The notes under the pieces: generated by a model | Seen by the model: only the letters and a program-made list of their open reading frames with translations | What the model was told of the DNA's origin: nothing | The model's database searches: none | Shown here: positions 48,082-57,289 of the stretch, piece after piece | Layout: every line of letters starts with the position of its first letter | Numbering within the stretch: position 1 is the stretch's first letter | Translations under genes and position numbers: made by a program | Assembly: GCF_030272895.1 (NCBI RefSeq) | Contig: NZ_JALRNF010000017.1 | Coordinates: 1-64,000, forward strand | Length of the DNA: 64,000 nucleotides | From: Pseudomonas sp. BGr12 | Lineage (GTDB): Bacteria; Pseudomonadota; Gammaproteobacteria; Pseudomonadales; Pseudomonadaceae | Direction of reading: 5' to 3'

Positions 48082-48431
48082 GCCTGGGGCATGCTGGTGA
48101 ATTCATTTCATGAAAGGTCCGATTTCCCTAATGAAAACGGGCGTTCGGAAAGCTTCCGTGCTCTAAGGGGCGCGAGATTAATCCGTGGGCGATAGAAGCG
48201 TCAAGATGAGAGGTATTCACGACGGCTGCCGCAGAACGTGAAAAAGTTCCTGTAGGCCTTGTCGGATATGGCTGTGGGCAGATTCCACTTAGGATCCAAA
48301 CTTTTTGAACAGGTACCTGCCGTAACCGCTGTCGCCTGGTTGGGAATCGTTGCTAAAAACTGACCCGGTTTTCAGCTTCTGCTGTATCGAGGTAGTGGAT
48401 CGCGAGGGCTTTGCGGTCGATCGTGGGGCGT
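48082..48431. promoter_or_regulatory. Upstream region of the kpsMTED operon
   Basis: 350 nt between kpsM and the cupin regulator, both on the minus strand. It must hold the capsule-export promoter and the terminator of the regulator gene. I looked for an ops/JUMPstart-like GGCGGTAG element in kps orientation and do not see an exact one. No ORF with a start and Shine-Dalgarno is present. Confidence 0.4.
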
Positions 48432-49088
48432 TCAGCGATCGGTCATCACCACCATCACATGGGCATCACCGCCATCGTCTGTCTCCGACAGGTAGATATG
48501 CCCGACATTGCTGTTGAAGTACGCCGTCTCCTGCGGCCCGATGCTCACCGCTTCGCCGGTCTCGAACTCGATCCGCACCCGGCCGCTGAGCACCAGGGCG
48601 AATTCCTGGCCGGGGTGGCGGATGAATTCGTCAAACTGCTGCCGCTCGCGGGCAATGATCCGCGCATACATCGGCGTCATCAGTCGCTCGGGAAAGGCCC
48701 CGGCAATCGGATGGTAGTCATAGGTACCGGTGCTGTAGCCCGCCGCGGCCGGCAGTGAGTCGACCACCACGGTGGCCGGCGCCGGTGTGTCGCCCACGCC
48801 GGAGGAGCGAAACAGCTGGGCAATGTCGACATTCAGCGCCCGCGCCGCAGCCGCCAGTTTTTCGTAGCTGACCGAGACCTGGGCCAGTTCCATTTTCGAC
48901 AGGGTCGACACCGGCACCCCGGAGCGCTCCGACAGTTGCTTGAGGGTCAGTTGCTGGCCCTTGCGCACCTGGCGCAGACGCGCGCCGACTTCGCCACGGT
49001 CGATCAAAGGTAGCGCGCCAGGGCGGTCGGCAGCAGGGGAGCGGTCGGCACTCATCAAGGATCTCGGTCTGTCTTTACGGGCAGGCAT
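48432..49088 (-). CDS. XRE-type regulator with C-terminal cupin domain
   Basis: A 218-residue transcription factor. It has a helix-turn-helix of the XRE type (VGARLRQVRKGQQLTLKQLSERSGVPVSTLSKMEL, about residues 34-68) and a cupin barrel (GQEFALVLSGRVRIEFETGEAVSIGPQETAYFNSNVGHIYL). This HTH-cupin class commonly controls neighbouring amine or amino-acid catabolic genes (PuuR/SutR type). It is divergent from the FAD-oxidoreductase/RidA/YkvI operon, with direct repeats between them as candidate binding sites. ATG 49088; ATG 49055 is an alternative. Confidence 0.88.
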   Translation of the reverse strand: MPARKDRPRSLMSADRSPAADRPGALPLIDRGEVGARLRQVRKGQQLTLKQLSERSGVPVSTLSKMELAQVSVSYEKLAAAARALNVDIAQLFRSSGVGDTPAPATVVVDSLPAAAGYSTGTYDYHPIAGAFPERLMTPMYARIIARERQQFDEFIRHPGQEFALVLSGRVRIEFETGEAVSIGPQETAYFNSNVGHIYLSETDDGGDAHVMVVMTDR

Positions 49089-49115
49089 CTTACCGTGGCC
49101 GCTTGCGTATTTCTA

Positions 49116-49141
49116 AATTCTCATATATTAGAATTCTCATA
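49116..49141. promoter_or_regulatory. Direct repeats, candidate operator for the XRE-cupin regulator
   Basis: AATTCTCATA occurs twice (49116-49125 and 49132-49141), 16 bp apart. An inverted repeat ATTCT/AGAAT (49117-49121/49130-49134) is interleaved with them. The site lies midway between the divergent starts. Confidence 0.5.
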
Positions 49142-49175
49142 AGTGATAATTTTGTATTTCCCAACAGGCGGTGGC

Positions 49176-50312
49176 ATGGATATGACCCAGACGTTCGACA
49201 GCGTGATCATTGGTGCCGGTATTGCCGGTGCGTCCCTGGGCTACCGGTTGGTCGGCGGGCAGCAGGTGTTGCTGCTCGAACGTGAGGCCCAGCCGGGCTA
49301 CCACGCCACCGGCCGTTCGGCGGCAATGTTCATGGAGGCCTACGGCACGGCGCAGATCCAGGCCCTGACCCGCGCCAGCCGCAGCTTCTACGAGGCGCCG
49401 CCGGCCGGGTTCTGCGAGCACCCGCTGCTGGAGTCGCGGGGCTGCCTGTACGTCGCCAACCTTGAACAGCAGGAACTGCTGGCCAGCACTTATGCGCAGA
49501 ACCTCGCCAACGGCACTGCGGTCAGCCTGCTCGATGCCCCGGCAGCCCTGGCGCTGGTGCCCAGCCTGCGTGGCGAAACCCTTGCCGGCGCGGTGCATGA
49601 ACCGGGTGCCATGGACCTGGATGTACATGCCTTGCACCAGGGCTTCTTGCGCGGCTTCCGCCAGGCCGGTGGCCAGCTGCGCTGTCATGCCGAGGTGGTC
49701 GAAGGTCGTTTCGAGGACGGCCTCTGGCACCTGAGCCTGGCCGATGGCAGCGGGGTGCAGGCGCGTCAGTTGATCAACGCGGCAGGCGCCTGGGCCGACG
49801 AGGTGGCCCGGGTTTGTGGCGTGCAACCGGTTGGCTTGCAACCCTGCCGGCGCAGTGCCTTCACCTTCGAAGGCCCGCAAGACCAGGACTTCGCCCGCTG
49901 GCCGGCGGTGATCGGTGTCGACGAAAGTTTCTATTTCAAACCCGATGCCGGGCAGTTGCTCGGCTCCCCGGCCAATGCCGATCCGGTCGCGCCCCAGGAC
50001 GTGATGGCCGAGGAGCTGGATGTGGCGCTGGGTATCTACAACATTGAAAACATGACCACCCTGAGTATTCGCCGCCCCAGCCACACCTGGGCCGGGCTGC
50101 GCTCGTTCGTCGCCGACGGCGACCTGGTGATCGGTCATGAGCCCGGACAACCGGCATTTTTCTGGCTGGCGGCCCAGGGTGGCTATGGCATCCAGTCGGC
50201 TGCCGGTGTTTCGCAACTGGCCGCGGCGCTGCTGCTCGAGCAGCCGTTGCCCGCGGCCCTGATCGCCGAAGGTGTCGAGCCGCAACGCTTGTCGCCCGCG
50301 CGTTTTCGTTAA
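49176..50312 (+). CDS. FAD-dependent amino-acid/amine oxidoreductase (DadA/DAO-like)
   Basis: A 378-residue DAO-superfamily flavoprotein. The FAD-binding GxGxxG is VIIGAGIAGASLGYRL, followed by LLLEREAQPGYHATGRSAAMF, and the C-terminal GGYGIQSAAG closes the FAD site. It probably oxidises a D-amino acid, glycine-like amine or opine to an imine. The RidA-family gene that follows would hydrolyse the imine/enamine. ATG 49176 (AGGCGG upstream). Substrate unknown. Confidence 0.85.
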   Translation: MDMTQTFDSVIIGAGIAGASLGYRLVGGQQVLLLEREAQPGYHATGRSAAMFMEAYGTAQIQALTRASRSFYEAPPAGFCEHPLLESRGCLYVANLEQQELLASTYAQNLANGTAVSLLDAPAALALVPSLRGETLAGAVHEPGAMDLDVHALHQGFLRGFRQAGGQLRCHAEVVEGRFEDGLWHLSLADGSGVQARQLINAAGAWADEVARVCGVQPVGLQPCRRSAFTFEGPQDQDFARWPAVIGVDESFYFKPDAGQLLGSPANADPVAPQDVMAEELDVALGIYNIENMTTLSIRRPSHTWAGLRSFVADGDLVIGHEPGQPAFFWLAAQGGYGIQSAAGVSQLAAALLLEQPLPAALIAEGVEPQRLSPARFR

Positions 50313-50333
50313 TCACTCATCGAGGAGTTTTCC

Positions 50334-50711
50334 ATGAGCACCAGCATCCAGCGTATCCCCAGCAACCTGCCGTTTCCCTTCTCCAAAGCGATCAAGGTCG
50401 GCGGCTTCCTGTTCCTCTCAGGCCAGGTGCCCATGAGCCGCGAAGGGGAGGTGGTGCGTGGCGATATCCAGGCCCAGACCCGCGCCACCCTCGAACGTAT
50501 CGGCGAGACCCTGGCCGAGTGCGGCGTCGGTTTCGGCCAGGTGATCAAGGCCACCGTCTGGCTGTCGGACATGGTCCATTTCGCCGGTTTCAACGAAGTC
50601 TACAAAGAGTTTTTCACCGAGGGTTACCCGGTACGTTCCACGGTCAGTGCCGGGCTTGCCCTGGGGGTGGATGTAGAGATCGAAGTGCAGGCCTGGATCG
50701 GCCAGGACTGA
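50334..50711 (+). CDS. RidA-family enamine/imine deaminase
   Basis: A 125-residue Rid/YER057c/UK114 protein with the trimeric chorismate-mutase-like fold. Family landmarks are FLFLSGQVPMSREGEVVRGDIQAQTRATLERI, VIKATVWLSDM and the RSTVSAGLALGVDVEIEVQAWI end. The conserved arginine of PVRSTV would bind the substrate carboxylate. It is placed 21 nt after the flavoprotein gene, and the two probably act sequentially. The ending departs from the archetypal RidA (R-x-C replaced), so it belongs to a Rid2-7-like subgroup. Confidence 0.87.
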   Translation: MSTSIQRIPSNLPFPFSKAIKVGGFLFLSGQVPMSREGEVVRGDIQAQTRATLERIGETLAECGVGFGQVIKATVWLSDMVHFAGFNEVYKEFFTEGYPVRSTVSAGLALGVDVEIEVQAWIGQD

Positions 50712-50789
50712 TGACTGCGCGCCATCCCGGCGCCGCACTGGACAAGAACAACAAGGCTCGCAAAGGGCTATAGACCAGAGGATTCGGAC

Positions 50790-51854
50790 ATGCGGGAACA
50801 GCTGAAAATTGCCGGTGCCTTCATCGGTGTCATCGTGGGTGCGGGATTCGCGTCAGGGCGTGAGTTGCTGCTGTTCTTCGTCGACTTCGGCCTCTGGGGG
50901 CTGCTCGGCGCGCTGGTCAGTGCGGCGCTGTTCACCTTCCTCGGCATGGCCCTGGCGGGCCTGGGCAATCGCCTGCAGGCAGCCTCGCACAAGGATGTGG
51001 TGTACGCCATTTGCGGACGTCACCTGGGCTTGTTCATCGACCTGTTGATCACCTTCTTCATGTTCGCCGTGACGGTGGTGATGCTCGCCGGCGGCGGTGC
51101 CTTGCTTGAGCAGCAGTTCGGCGTTCCGGCGCTGACCGGCAGCATCCTGGTGACAGCGCTGGTGGTGGCGGTGGTGTGCCTGGATGTGCAGAAGGTGATC
51201 GTCCTGATCGGGGCGGTCACGCCGTTCCTGATCCTGGTCGCCAGTGCCATCGCCCTGTATGCGTTGTTCACCCGCAGCTTGAGTTTCAGCGAGCTGAACG
51301 CGGTGGCCAGCCAGCAGGAAGCTGGCACCCGTCACTGGTTGCTGGGGGCGTTTCTCTATGTGTCGTACAACATCGTCGCCGGCACGCCGATCCTGGCGAT
51401 TCTCGGGGGTTCGGCGCGCTTCGAGAAAACCGCGGTCTGGGGCGGTATCCTCGGCGGTGCCGCGCTGGGTGGCCTGATGCTGATCATGAGCGCCGGCCTG
51501 TTGTCGCGGCTCGACAGCGTGGCCGATCTGCCGATGCCGATGCTCTCGATCGCCAGCGAAATCTCCCCGGCCCTGGGTGTGGTGATGTGTGTGATCATCT
51601 TCGGCATGATCGTCAACACGGCCGTGGGTACGCTGTATTCGTTCATGGCCCGGCTGTTGCCGGCGGGGACGCGCAGTTTCCGGATGGGGTCGGTGGCGGC
51701 GGGGGTGGCGGCGTTCGTCTGCAGCCTGATCGGCTTTATCAGCCTGGTCGGCCAGGTCTACCCGTTCTTCGGTTACCTGGGCTTCGTGCTGATGCTGGCG
51801 GTGTTGGTCGGCTGGCTGCGGATCGGTCGTTTCAAACGCGCGGTGACGGTGTAG
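50790..51854 (+). CDS. YkvI-family multi-span transporter
   Basis: A 354-residue integral membrane protein with about ten helices of the YkvI (COG3949) family, related to the LeuT/APC-fold transporters. The start IAGAFIGVIVGAGFASGRELLLFF is the family hallmark (unwound-helix glycine motif). It follows the oxidoreductase and RidA genes in the same direction, so it is a good candidate for importing the amine/amino-acid substrate. It ends at a strong convergent terminator. Confidence 0.82.
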   Translation: MREQLKIAGAFIGVIVGAGFASGRELLLFFVDFGLWGLLGALVSAALFTFLGMALAGLGNRLQAASHKDVVYAICGRHLGLFIDLLITFFMFAVTVVMLAGGGALLEQQFGVPALTGSILVTALVVAVVCLDVQKVIVLIGAVTPFLILVASAIALYALFTRSLSFSELNAVASQQEAGTRHWLLGAFLYVSYNIVAGTPILAILGGSARFEKTAVWGGILGGAALGGLMLIMSAGLLSRLDSVADLPMPMLSIASEISPALGVVMCVIIFGMIVNTAVGTLYSFMARLLPAGTRSFRMGSVAAGVAAFVCSLIGFISLVGQVYPFFGYLGFVLMLAVLVGWLRIGRFKRAVTV

Positions 51855-51863
51855 CGGCAAGCG

Positions 51864-51894
51864 CCTGGCGAGGACGGCAAGCGCCCTCGCCAGG
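51864..51894. terminator. Bidirectional terminator hairpin
   Basis: CCTGGCGAGG (51864-51873) and CCTCGCCAGG (51885-51894) form a perfect 10-bp stem between the convergent YkvI-type and chemoreceptor genes. T-tracts are short, so efficiency is uncertain. Confidence 0.65.
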
Positions 51895-51902
51895 GCCTTC
51901 GA

Positions 51903-53789
51903 TCAGATCTTGAAGCTGTCGACCAGTTGCTTGAGACGACCGGCCTGCTGGGCCAGGGCATCGCAATGGCGCAGGGTGTCATTGAGGTTGGCCACCCCCT
52001 GCTGGTTCAGCACGTTGATCTGGGTGATGTCCAGGTTCAGGCTTTCGACCACGGCGGTCTGTTCTTCGGTGGCGGCGGCCACCGACTGGTTCATGCCGTC
52101 GATCTCGCCGATGCGCTGGGTGACACTGCCCAGGCGCTCGCCGGCCTGGTTGGCGACCATCACGCTTTCCTCGCTCGACACTTGGCTGGCGTTCATATTG
52201 TGCACCGCCTCGCGGGAACCGACCTGCAGGGTGGTGATCATCTTGTGGATCTCTTCGGCCGACTCCTGGGTGCGGTGCGCCAGGTTGCGCACCTCGTCGG
52301 CGACCACGGCAAAGCCACGTCCGGCTTCACCGGCGCGGGCCGCTTCGATCGCTGCGTTCAGGGCCAGCAGGTTGGTCTGCTGGGAGATGCCCTTGATCAC
52401 ATCGAGGATCTGGCCGATGTCGTCGGTGCTGGCGTTGAGGGTCTCGATCTGGGCGCAGGATTCGCTGATCTTCTGCGACAGCGAGGTCATCGCCGAGATA
52501 GTTGCTTCCACCACCTGACGGCCATCGTTGGCCTGCTCGCTGGCGCCGCTGGCGTGCTGCGAGGCATCGGCGGCGTTGCGGGCGATTTCCTGGGTGGCGG
52601 CGCCCAGCTCGTTGATCGCCGCCGCCACGCTGTTGGTGCGCATGCTCTGTTCTTCGGAGCCGATGATCGAGGCATTGGAAGCGCTCATTACCCGCTCGGA
52701 CAGGTCGTGGACCTGGCGGGTGGCCGACGACACTTCGGCGATCGAGGCGTGTATGCGCTCGACGAACTGGTTGAAGGCGCCGGCCAGTTCACCGAATTCG
52801 TCCTTGTTTTCCACCACCAGGCGGCGGGTCAGGTCGCCTTCACCCTGGGCGATGTCCTGCATGGCGCGGCCCATGGTGGTCAGCGGGCGCATCAGCACCG
52901 GAATCAGCAGGCTCAACAGCACGGTGATGGCCGCCACGGCGATGAGCATGGCGATGATCGCCGAGGTGCGGAACTGACTCAGCGCGGCATAAGCCTTGTC
53001 CTTGTCGATGGACAGGCCGATGTACCAGTCGGCCGACGGCAGGTTGCTGACCGGGGCGAAGGAAATGATCCGATCCTGGCCGTTGAGGGTCACGTCATGG
53101 ATGCCCGGCGCCACCTGCAGGCTGCTGCCGGGGTAGATGTCCTTGAGGTTCTTCATCACCTGGCCCTTGTCGGGGCTGACGATCACCTGGCCGCTGCGGT
53201 CGACCAGGAAGGCGTGGCCGATGCCGCCGAAGTCCACGGCGTTGATGATGTCGACCAGGGTGCCCAGGCTCAGGTCGCCACCGACCACGCCCAGCAGCTC
53301 ACCGTTGGCCTTGCTCTTGACCGGCATGGCGATGGTCACCACCAGGCCGCCGACGGCGGCCATGTAGGGCGGGGTCAGCATGGTCTGGTTGGCGGCCACG
53401 GCAGCGCTGTACCAGGGGCGCTGGCGCGGGTCGTAGCCGTCGGGCATTTTCGCGTCCGGGCGCTGGGTGAACACGCCGTTGGCCTGGCCGACGTAGGTGA
53501 ACTGGAAGTTGCTGGTGAACGACGGCTGGTCCACTAGGCCTGGCAGGTCGGCCCGGGCGCCTTGGTGGGCGACGTCCTGGGCGAGGTTTTCCAGCACCAG
53601 GATGCGCCCGCCCATCCAGTTCTGCACGCTGCTGGCGGTCAGGGCGCCGGCCTGCTTGACTGAGGATTCGATGTTCTGCCGGATGGTGTTGCGTTGCAGG
53701 TAATCGTTGTAGAGGGTGAACAATGCAAATGCCAGAACCACGACGCTGCAAGCGCACAGCAGGATCTTGTGGCGAAATTTCAGGTTCAT
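51903..53789 (-). CDS. Methyl-accepting chemotaxis protein with dCache ligand domain
   Basis: A 628-residue chemoreceptor similar in layout to the Pseudomonas amino-acid receptors PctA/B/C. It has an N-terminal helix ([21 protein letters not shown]) and a periplasmic double-Cache domain (about 35-280; [49 protein letters not shown]). A second helix near 290 leads to HAMP and the signalling tip [41 protein letters not shown] 53789 (MNLKFRHK) is chosen; upstream codons are not conserved. Ligand specificity is not assigned. Confidence 0.9.
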   Translation of the reverse strand: MNLKFRHKILLCACSVVVLAFALFTLYNDYLQRNTIRQNIESSVKQAGALTASSVQNWMGGRILVLENLAQDVAHQGARADLPGLVDQPSFTSNFQFTYVGQANGVFTQRPDAKMPDGYDPRQRPWYSAAVAANQTMLTPPYMAAVGGLVVTIAMPVKSKANGELLGVVGGDLSLGTLVDIINAVDFGGIGHAFLVDRSGQVIVSPDKGQVMKNLKDIYPGSSLQVAPGIHDVTLNGQDRIISFAPVSNLPSADWYIGLSIDKDKAYAALSQFRTSAIIAMLIAVAAITVLLSLLIPVLMRPLTTMGRAMQDIAQGEGDLTRRLVVENKDEFGELAGAFNQFVERIHASIAEVSSATRQVHDLSERVMSASNASIIGSEEQSMRTNSVAAAINELGAATQEIARNAADASQHASGASEQANDGRQVVEATISAMTSLSQKISESCAQIETLNASTDDIGQILDVIKGISQQTNLLALNAAIEAARAGEAGRGFAVVADEVRNLAHRTQESAEEIHKMITTLQVGSREAVHNMNASQVSSEESVMVANQAGERLGSVTQRIGEIDGMNQSVAAATEEQTAVVESLNLDITQINVLNQQGVANLNDTLRHCDALAQQAGRLKQLVDSFKI

Positions 53790-53908
53790 GTTCCGAGACC
53801 TTGTGCCAGTAAAGAGAAATGCCGAGCGCTGCTTGTGGCGATGCTCGTACCTATCCCGACGGGTATCGGCTGATTTGCGCAAAGGTTGAAGGACAGATTG
53901 CCGCAGCC

Positions 53909-53984
53909 CTGTAGGAGCGGGCTTGCCCCGCGATTACGCTGTGGCAGGCATGGGCCCAATCGCGGGGCAAGCCCGCTCCTACAG
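53909..53984. repeat. Inverted REP pair
   Basis: CTGTAGGAGCGGGCTTGCCC (from 53910) and its reverse complement ending at 53984 flank a GC-rich loop of about 25 nt. This is a typical REP-pair (BIME-like) between the chemoreceptor promoter side and the 3' end of the LysR gene, where it can protect or terminate the LysR transcript. Confidence 0.85.
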
Positions 53985-54854
53985 TAGCTTCACCAGTTCC
54001 TGTGCAGCCTTCTGCAGTGGCTGGTTGTGACGCCAGAAGGCATGCACCGGCAGCTGCAGCTCATTGCGGGTGTTCTTGAAGTCCAGGCGCAGCAGGCGCC
54101 CGGCGGCCAGCAGCGGTGCCACCCGTGACAGCGGAAAATCGCCCCAGCCCAGGCCCGCTTCGACCATTTCCAGGGCCATGGCCAGGCTGTCGGTGCGCCA
54201 GTGGGCCTTGCCGATCAGGGCGCGAGTATCGCTGATCGGCAGGTCGCGGCTGGCCACCACGATCTGCCGGACATTGACCAGGTCTTCGAGGTAGGCGATC
54301 TGCCGGGGCTGGCCTTGCAGGGCAGGGTGGTGGGGAGAAATGGTCGCCACCAGCGACTCCATGCCAATGTTCTGGAAGCGTTGCTGCGGATCAACCGCCA
54401 GCCCGGCAAAGGCCAGGCACAGGCTGACCCGGCCGCTGTGCAGCAGGTGCAGGGCTTCTTCCTGTGGGGCGCTGAGCACTTCCACCTGCAGCAACGGATA
54501 GCGCTCGCTGATCCGGGTGATTGCCGCCAGCAGCGGGCCATGGTCGATATCCGGGACCACGCTGATGGACAGGGTGCTCTCCAGTCCCTGGGACAGTTCC
54601 AGGGCGTGTACCTGCAATTGCCCAAGCTGGGCGGCGATCAGCCGGGCGTGGGGCTCCAGTGCCCGGGCCAGGGCGGTGGGCCGGGTTTCCCGGTGGCTGC
54701 GTTCGAACAGGGCGAAGCCCAGCTCGGCCTCAAGGTTGCCGATGGCCATGCTCACCGCCGAAGGCACCCGCCCCAGGGCGCGGGCGGCGGCCGAGAAGGA
54801 GCCGCCGTCGAGCACGGCGAGAAAGAGTTCGATGTTGTCGCTGGAAAAATTCAA
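53979..54854 (-). CDS. LysR-family regulator
   Basis: A 291-residue LysR-type transcription factor. It has an N-terminal winged helix (FLAVLDGGSFSAAARALGRVPSAVSMAIGNLEAELGFALFERSHRETRPT) and a C-terminal effector-binding domain (LESTLSISVVPDIDHGPLLAAI). The start is TTG 54854 with GGAG 8 nt upstream. Divergent from the PACE efflux gene, which it probably activates in response to a pump substrate. Confidence 0.9.
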   Translation of the reverse strand: MNFSSDNIELFLAVLDGGSFSAAARALGRVPSAVSMAIGNLEAELGFALFERSHRETRPTALARALEPHARLIAAQLGQLQVHALELSQGLESTLSISVVPDIDHGPLLAAITRISERYPLLQVEVLSAPQEEALHLLHSGRVSLCLAFAGLAVDPQQRFQNIGMESLVATISPHHPALQGQPRQIAYLEDLVNVRQIVVASRDLPISDTRALIGKAHWRTDSLAMALEMVEAGLGWGDFPLSRVAPLLAAGRLLRLDFKNTRNELQLPVHAFWRHNQPLQKAAQELVKLL

Positions 54855-54951
54855 AGGTCAATCTCCTATCAGTCAATCTGATAGCTGCTGACTTTGGCTG
54901 TCAAGAAGATTGACGCATCCTCACCGGCTTTACAGCTCATGAGGTAACCCG

Positions 54952-55398
54952 GTGCAAGGTGTCAAACGCAAACTGGTCTACGTGACCGCCTATGAAGCCA
55001 TCGGCCTGTGCATGTCGACCCTGGGCCTGGCCTACCTGTCGGACAGCGCGCCGAGCAATACCGGGCCGCTGGCGGTGATGATCACAACCATCGCCATGGC
55101 CTGGAACTTCATCTACAACACCCTGTTCGAGTACTGGGAAAGCCGCCAGGCCACCCGTGGCCGCAGTGTTGCGCGACGGCTGGCGCATGCCGTCGGCTTT
55201 CAGCTGACCCTGGTGGTCTACCTGATTCCGCTGATCGCCTGGTGGCTGGACATGAGCCTGCTGGAAGCCTTGCTGGTGGACCTGGCCTTCATCATTCTCA
55301 TTCCTTGCTACACCTTCCTCTACAACTGGTTGTTCGATCGCATCTTCGGCCTGCCGACCTCGGCCCAGGCCAAGGACGACCCGCGCGTTGCCGCCTGA
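54952..55398 (+). CDS. PACE-family multidrug/biocide efflux transporter
   Basis: A 148-residue, four-helix inner-membrane protein of the proteobacterial antimicrobial compound efflux (PACE, AceI-like) family. It has two tandem BTP repeats: KRKLVYVTAYEAIGLCMSTLGLAYL with MAWNFIYNTLFEYWE, then RLAHAVGFQLTLVVYLIPLIAWWL with PCYTFLYNWLFDRIF. The essential acidic residue E15 is present. The start is GTG 54952 with GAGGT upstream. Substrates of relatives include chlorhexidine and short-chain diamines. Confidence 0.9.
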   Translation: MQGVKRKLVYVTAYEAIGLCMSTLGLAYLSDSAPSNTGPLAVMITTIAMAWNFIYNTLFEYWESRQATRGRSVARRLAHAVGFQLTLVVYLIPLIAWWLDMSLLEALLVDLAFIILIPCYTFLYNWLFDRIFGLPTSAQAKDDPRVAA

Positions 55399-55400
55399 GG

Positions 55401-56513
55401 CTATTGCGCCGGGATTCTGATGTAGAGCGAGCCGGTATCGGAAGGGCCAGAGCCAGAGCTGGGAGTGGGGTCGGTGTCGGTGTCGGTGTTGGCGTTGCTG
55501 TCGGGATTGTCCTGCAGGCGCGTGGCACCCAGCAGGTTGTCCTCGATCTCGCCGGACAGGTAGTAGACCCCGGCCATGGCCCCGGTCTTGCGGTTATCCA
55601 TGAGGTCGCGCCATTCCTGGTTGAGCGCCACGTTGAGGATCACCCGCAGCTGCTCGATCATCGCCGGTTGTTCCTGGTTGTGGGTCACCACGTTGTAGCC
55701 GGTGGCCGCCAGCGAGATCAGGGTGCCGGCGGCGCGGCCCACGGCGGCGGCCACGGCGCTGGCAATGCCGCGCGGGGCGAGGGTGGCGCCGAGCTTTTCA
55801 CTGGCCTGGCGCGCCACCGACGACAGGCCGATGTCCGAGCGCTGGGTGCCGGCGCGCACGGCGCTGTGCATGCGTTTGTGCAGCGCGACCCAGGCCGGTT
55901 GTTCGGACAGCGACTTGGCGAACAGCAACTGGTAGAGCGAGGCATCGTTGGACTTGGGGGGCGCCAGGCTGATGGCCTGGATGCGGGTCAGGCGCAGGTT
56001 GAACTGCTCGGCGGGGGCGCGGTAGCGCTGGGCGATCTGTTGCAGTTGCTGGCCGAGCAACTGCAGGTACAGTTCCATGGCCCGATCGCGGATGCCTTCG
56101 GGGTTGATCTCCTTGGCCACCTGGTCGAGTACGCGCTCGTGGTACTGCTCTTGCAGGTACAGGGCCAGGCGCTTATCCGGCGCGTCGTCGGCATTTTTGC
56201 TGTTCATCTTGTACCAGGCCACCTTCATGGTCAGCCATTGCTGGGTCCAGTAGCCGGTGAACCAGGGGATGAAATTGCTTTCGGTGTACTGCTGCACCCG
56301 ATCTTTCCACACGCGCATGGAGCGCCTCGCGTAATCATTGACCGAGCTGGTGGCCGCCAGGGAGGCGTCGATGATTTCCCGGTCGATCTGCTCCCAGGTC
56401 GCCGGGCTCAGTTGCACCGGCGGCGGCTCGACGGGCTTTTCCCGTGACGCGCAGCCGCCCAGCACCAACAACAGGGTGAGCAGGAGGAAGGTGAGCGGGG
56501 AACGCGCATTCAC
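55401..56513 (-). CDS. Large lipoprotein of unknown function
   Basis: A 370-residue lipoprotein with a clean signal sequence and lipobox LGG-C (LLLTLLLVLGGCASREK). The mature region is helical, with a Trp/Tyr-rich stretch (FIPWFTGYWTQQWLTMKVAWYKM). An alanine/glycine-rich hydrophobic segment follows (GIASAVAAAVGRAAGTLISLAATGYNVV), which could insert into a membrane. It ends in an Asp/Thr/Ser/Pro-rich disordered tail (DSNANTDTDTDP). I do not recognise a family. It converges on the PACE gene with a 2-nt gap. The hydrophobic helix in a lipoprotein is unusual. Confidence 0.75.
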   Translation of the reverse strand: MNARSPLTFLLLTLLLVLGGCASREKPVEPPPVQLSPATWEQIDREIIDASLAATSSVNDYARRSMRVWKDRVQQYTESNFIPWFTGYWTQQWLTMKVAWYKMNSKNADDAPDKRLALYLQEQYHERVLDQVAKEINPEGIRDRAMELYLQLLGQQLQQIAQRYRAPAEQFNLRLTRIQAISLAPPKSNDASLYQLLFAKSLSEQPAWVALHKRMHSAVRAGTQRSDIGLSSVARQASEKLGATLAPRGIASAVAAAVGRAAGTLISLAATGYNVVTHNQEQPAMIEQLRVILNVALNQEWRDLMDNRKTGAMAGVYYLSGEIEDNLLGATRLQDNPDSNANTDTDTDPTPSSGSGPSDTGSLYIRIPAQ

Positions 56514-56586
56514 ATCGCAGCCCCCTGTGAAGAGTCAGGCGTACCGGCTTGGTTACCTTAGTATAGGTCCGGCCTCCCTGTGCGTT

Positions 56587-57276
56587 TCAGTCCTGCAGGT
56601 CGAGCTTGGCCTCGATATGGTCCAGGTGCTCGTGCATCAATGCCAGCGCCTTGTCGCCATCGCCCTGTTCCAGCGCATCGATGATCGCCGCGTGCTCCTG
56701 CCAGGCACAGTGGCTGCAGGGGCGGGCTTCGTACTGGGCGATGATCAGCGAGGTCTGCGGCACCAGGCCGTTGAGAAAACGGGTCAGCGGGGCATTGTTG
56801 GCGATCTCGGCCAGTTTCAGGTGAAACTCGCCGCCCAGACGAATGGCGGTGCAGCGCTGGCCCTGTTCGTGGTGCTGGCGCTCGCGGGCCACCAGTTCGC
56901 GCAGCTGGCGGATCTTGGCCGGGCGCGAGCGCTGTGCGGCGAGGCTGATCAGGGTGGTTTCGGCCAGGCGCCGGGCGCTGAGGATCTGCCGCGCCTGTTG
57001 CGGGTCGGGGGCGGCCAGACGGGCGGTGTGGCTGGGGCGCTGGACGATCACCTGCTGGTCGCACAGGCGGCCAAGCACTCGGCGGATCACCGTGCGACTG
57101 ACTCCGAACGCCTCGCCCAGGGCTTGCTCGGGCAGGGCGCTGCCCGGTGCCAGGCGCTGTTCGAGAATGGCGTCGAACAGGCGCGGGTAGATCTGCTCGG
57201 CCGACAGCCGTACCTCGCCATGGGCCAGCAGGGGCGGCAGGGTGGTCGCAGGGGCTTGGGCGCTGGTGTTCATCAC
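56587..57276 (-). CDS. GntR-family regulator with FCD domain
   Basis: A 229-residue GntR/FadR-superfamily repressor. It has a winged helix (LPEQALGEAFGVSRTVIRRVLGRLCDQQVIVQ, about residues 45-77) and an all-helical FCD ligand domain (LRELVARERQHHEQG; EFHLKLAEIANNAPLTRFLNGL; H in WQEHAAIIDALEQGD). Usual ligands are carboxylates bound through a metal. It is 13 nt downstream of a second FCD regulator and distal to a DctA-type carrier, all on one strand. Confidence 0.88.
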   Translation of the reverse strand: MMNTSAQAPATTLPPLLAHGEVRLSAEQIYPRLFDAILEQRLAPGSALPEQALGEAFGVSRTVIRRVLGRLCDQQVIVQRPSHTARLAAPDPQQARQILSARRLAETTLISLAAQRSRPAKIRQLRELVARERQHHEQGQRCTAIRLGGEFHLKLAEIANNAPLTRFLNGLVPQTSLIIAQYEARPCSHCAWQEHAAIIDALEQGDGDKALALMHEHLDHIEAKLDLQD

Positions 57277-57289
57277 TGCACTCCTCTGA

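Noticed and set aside
48300..48431. Short frame reading DRKALAIHYLDTAEAENRVSF downstream of the XRE-cupin gene
   Set aside because: It looks somewhat protein-like but has no start codon, no Shine-Dalgarno and no match I can name.
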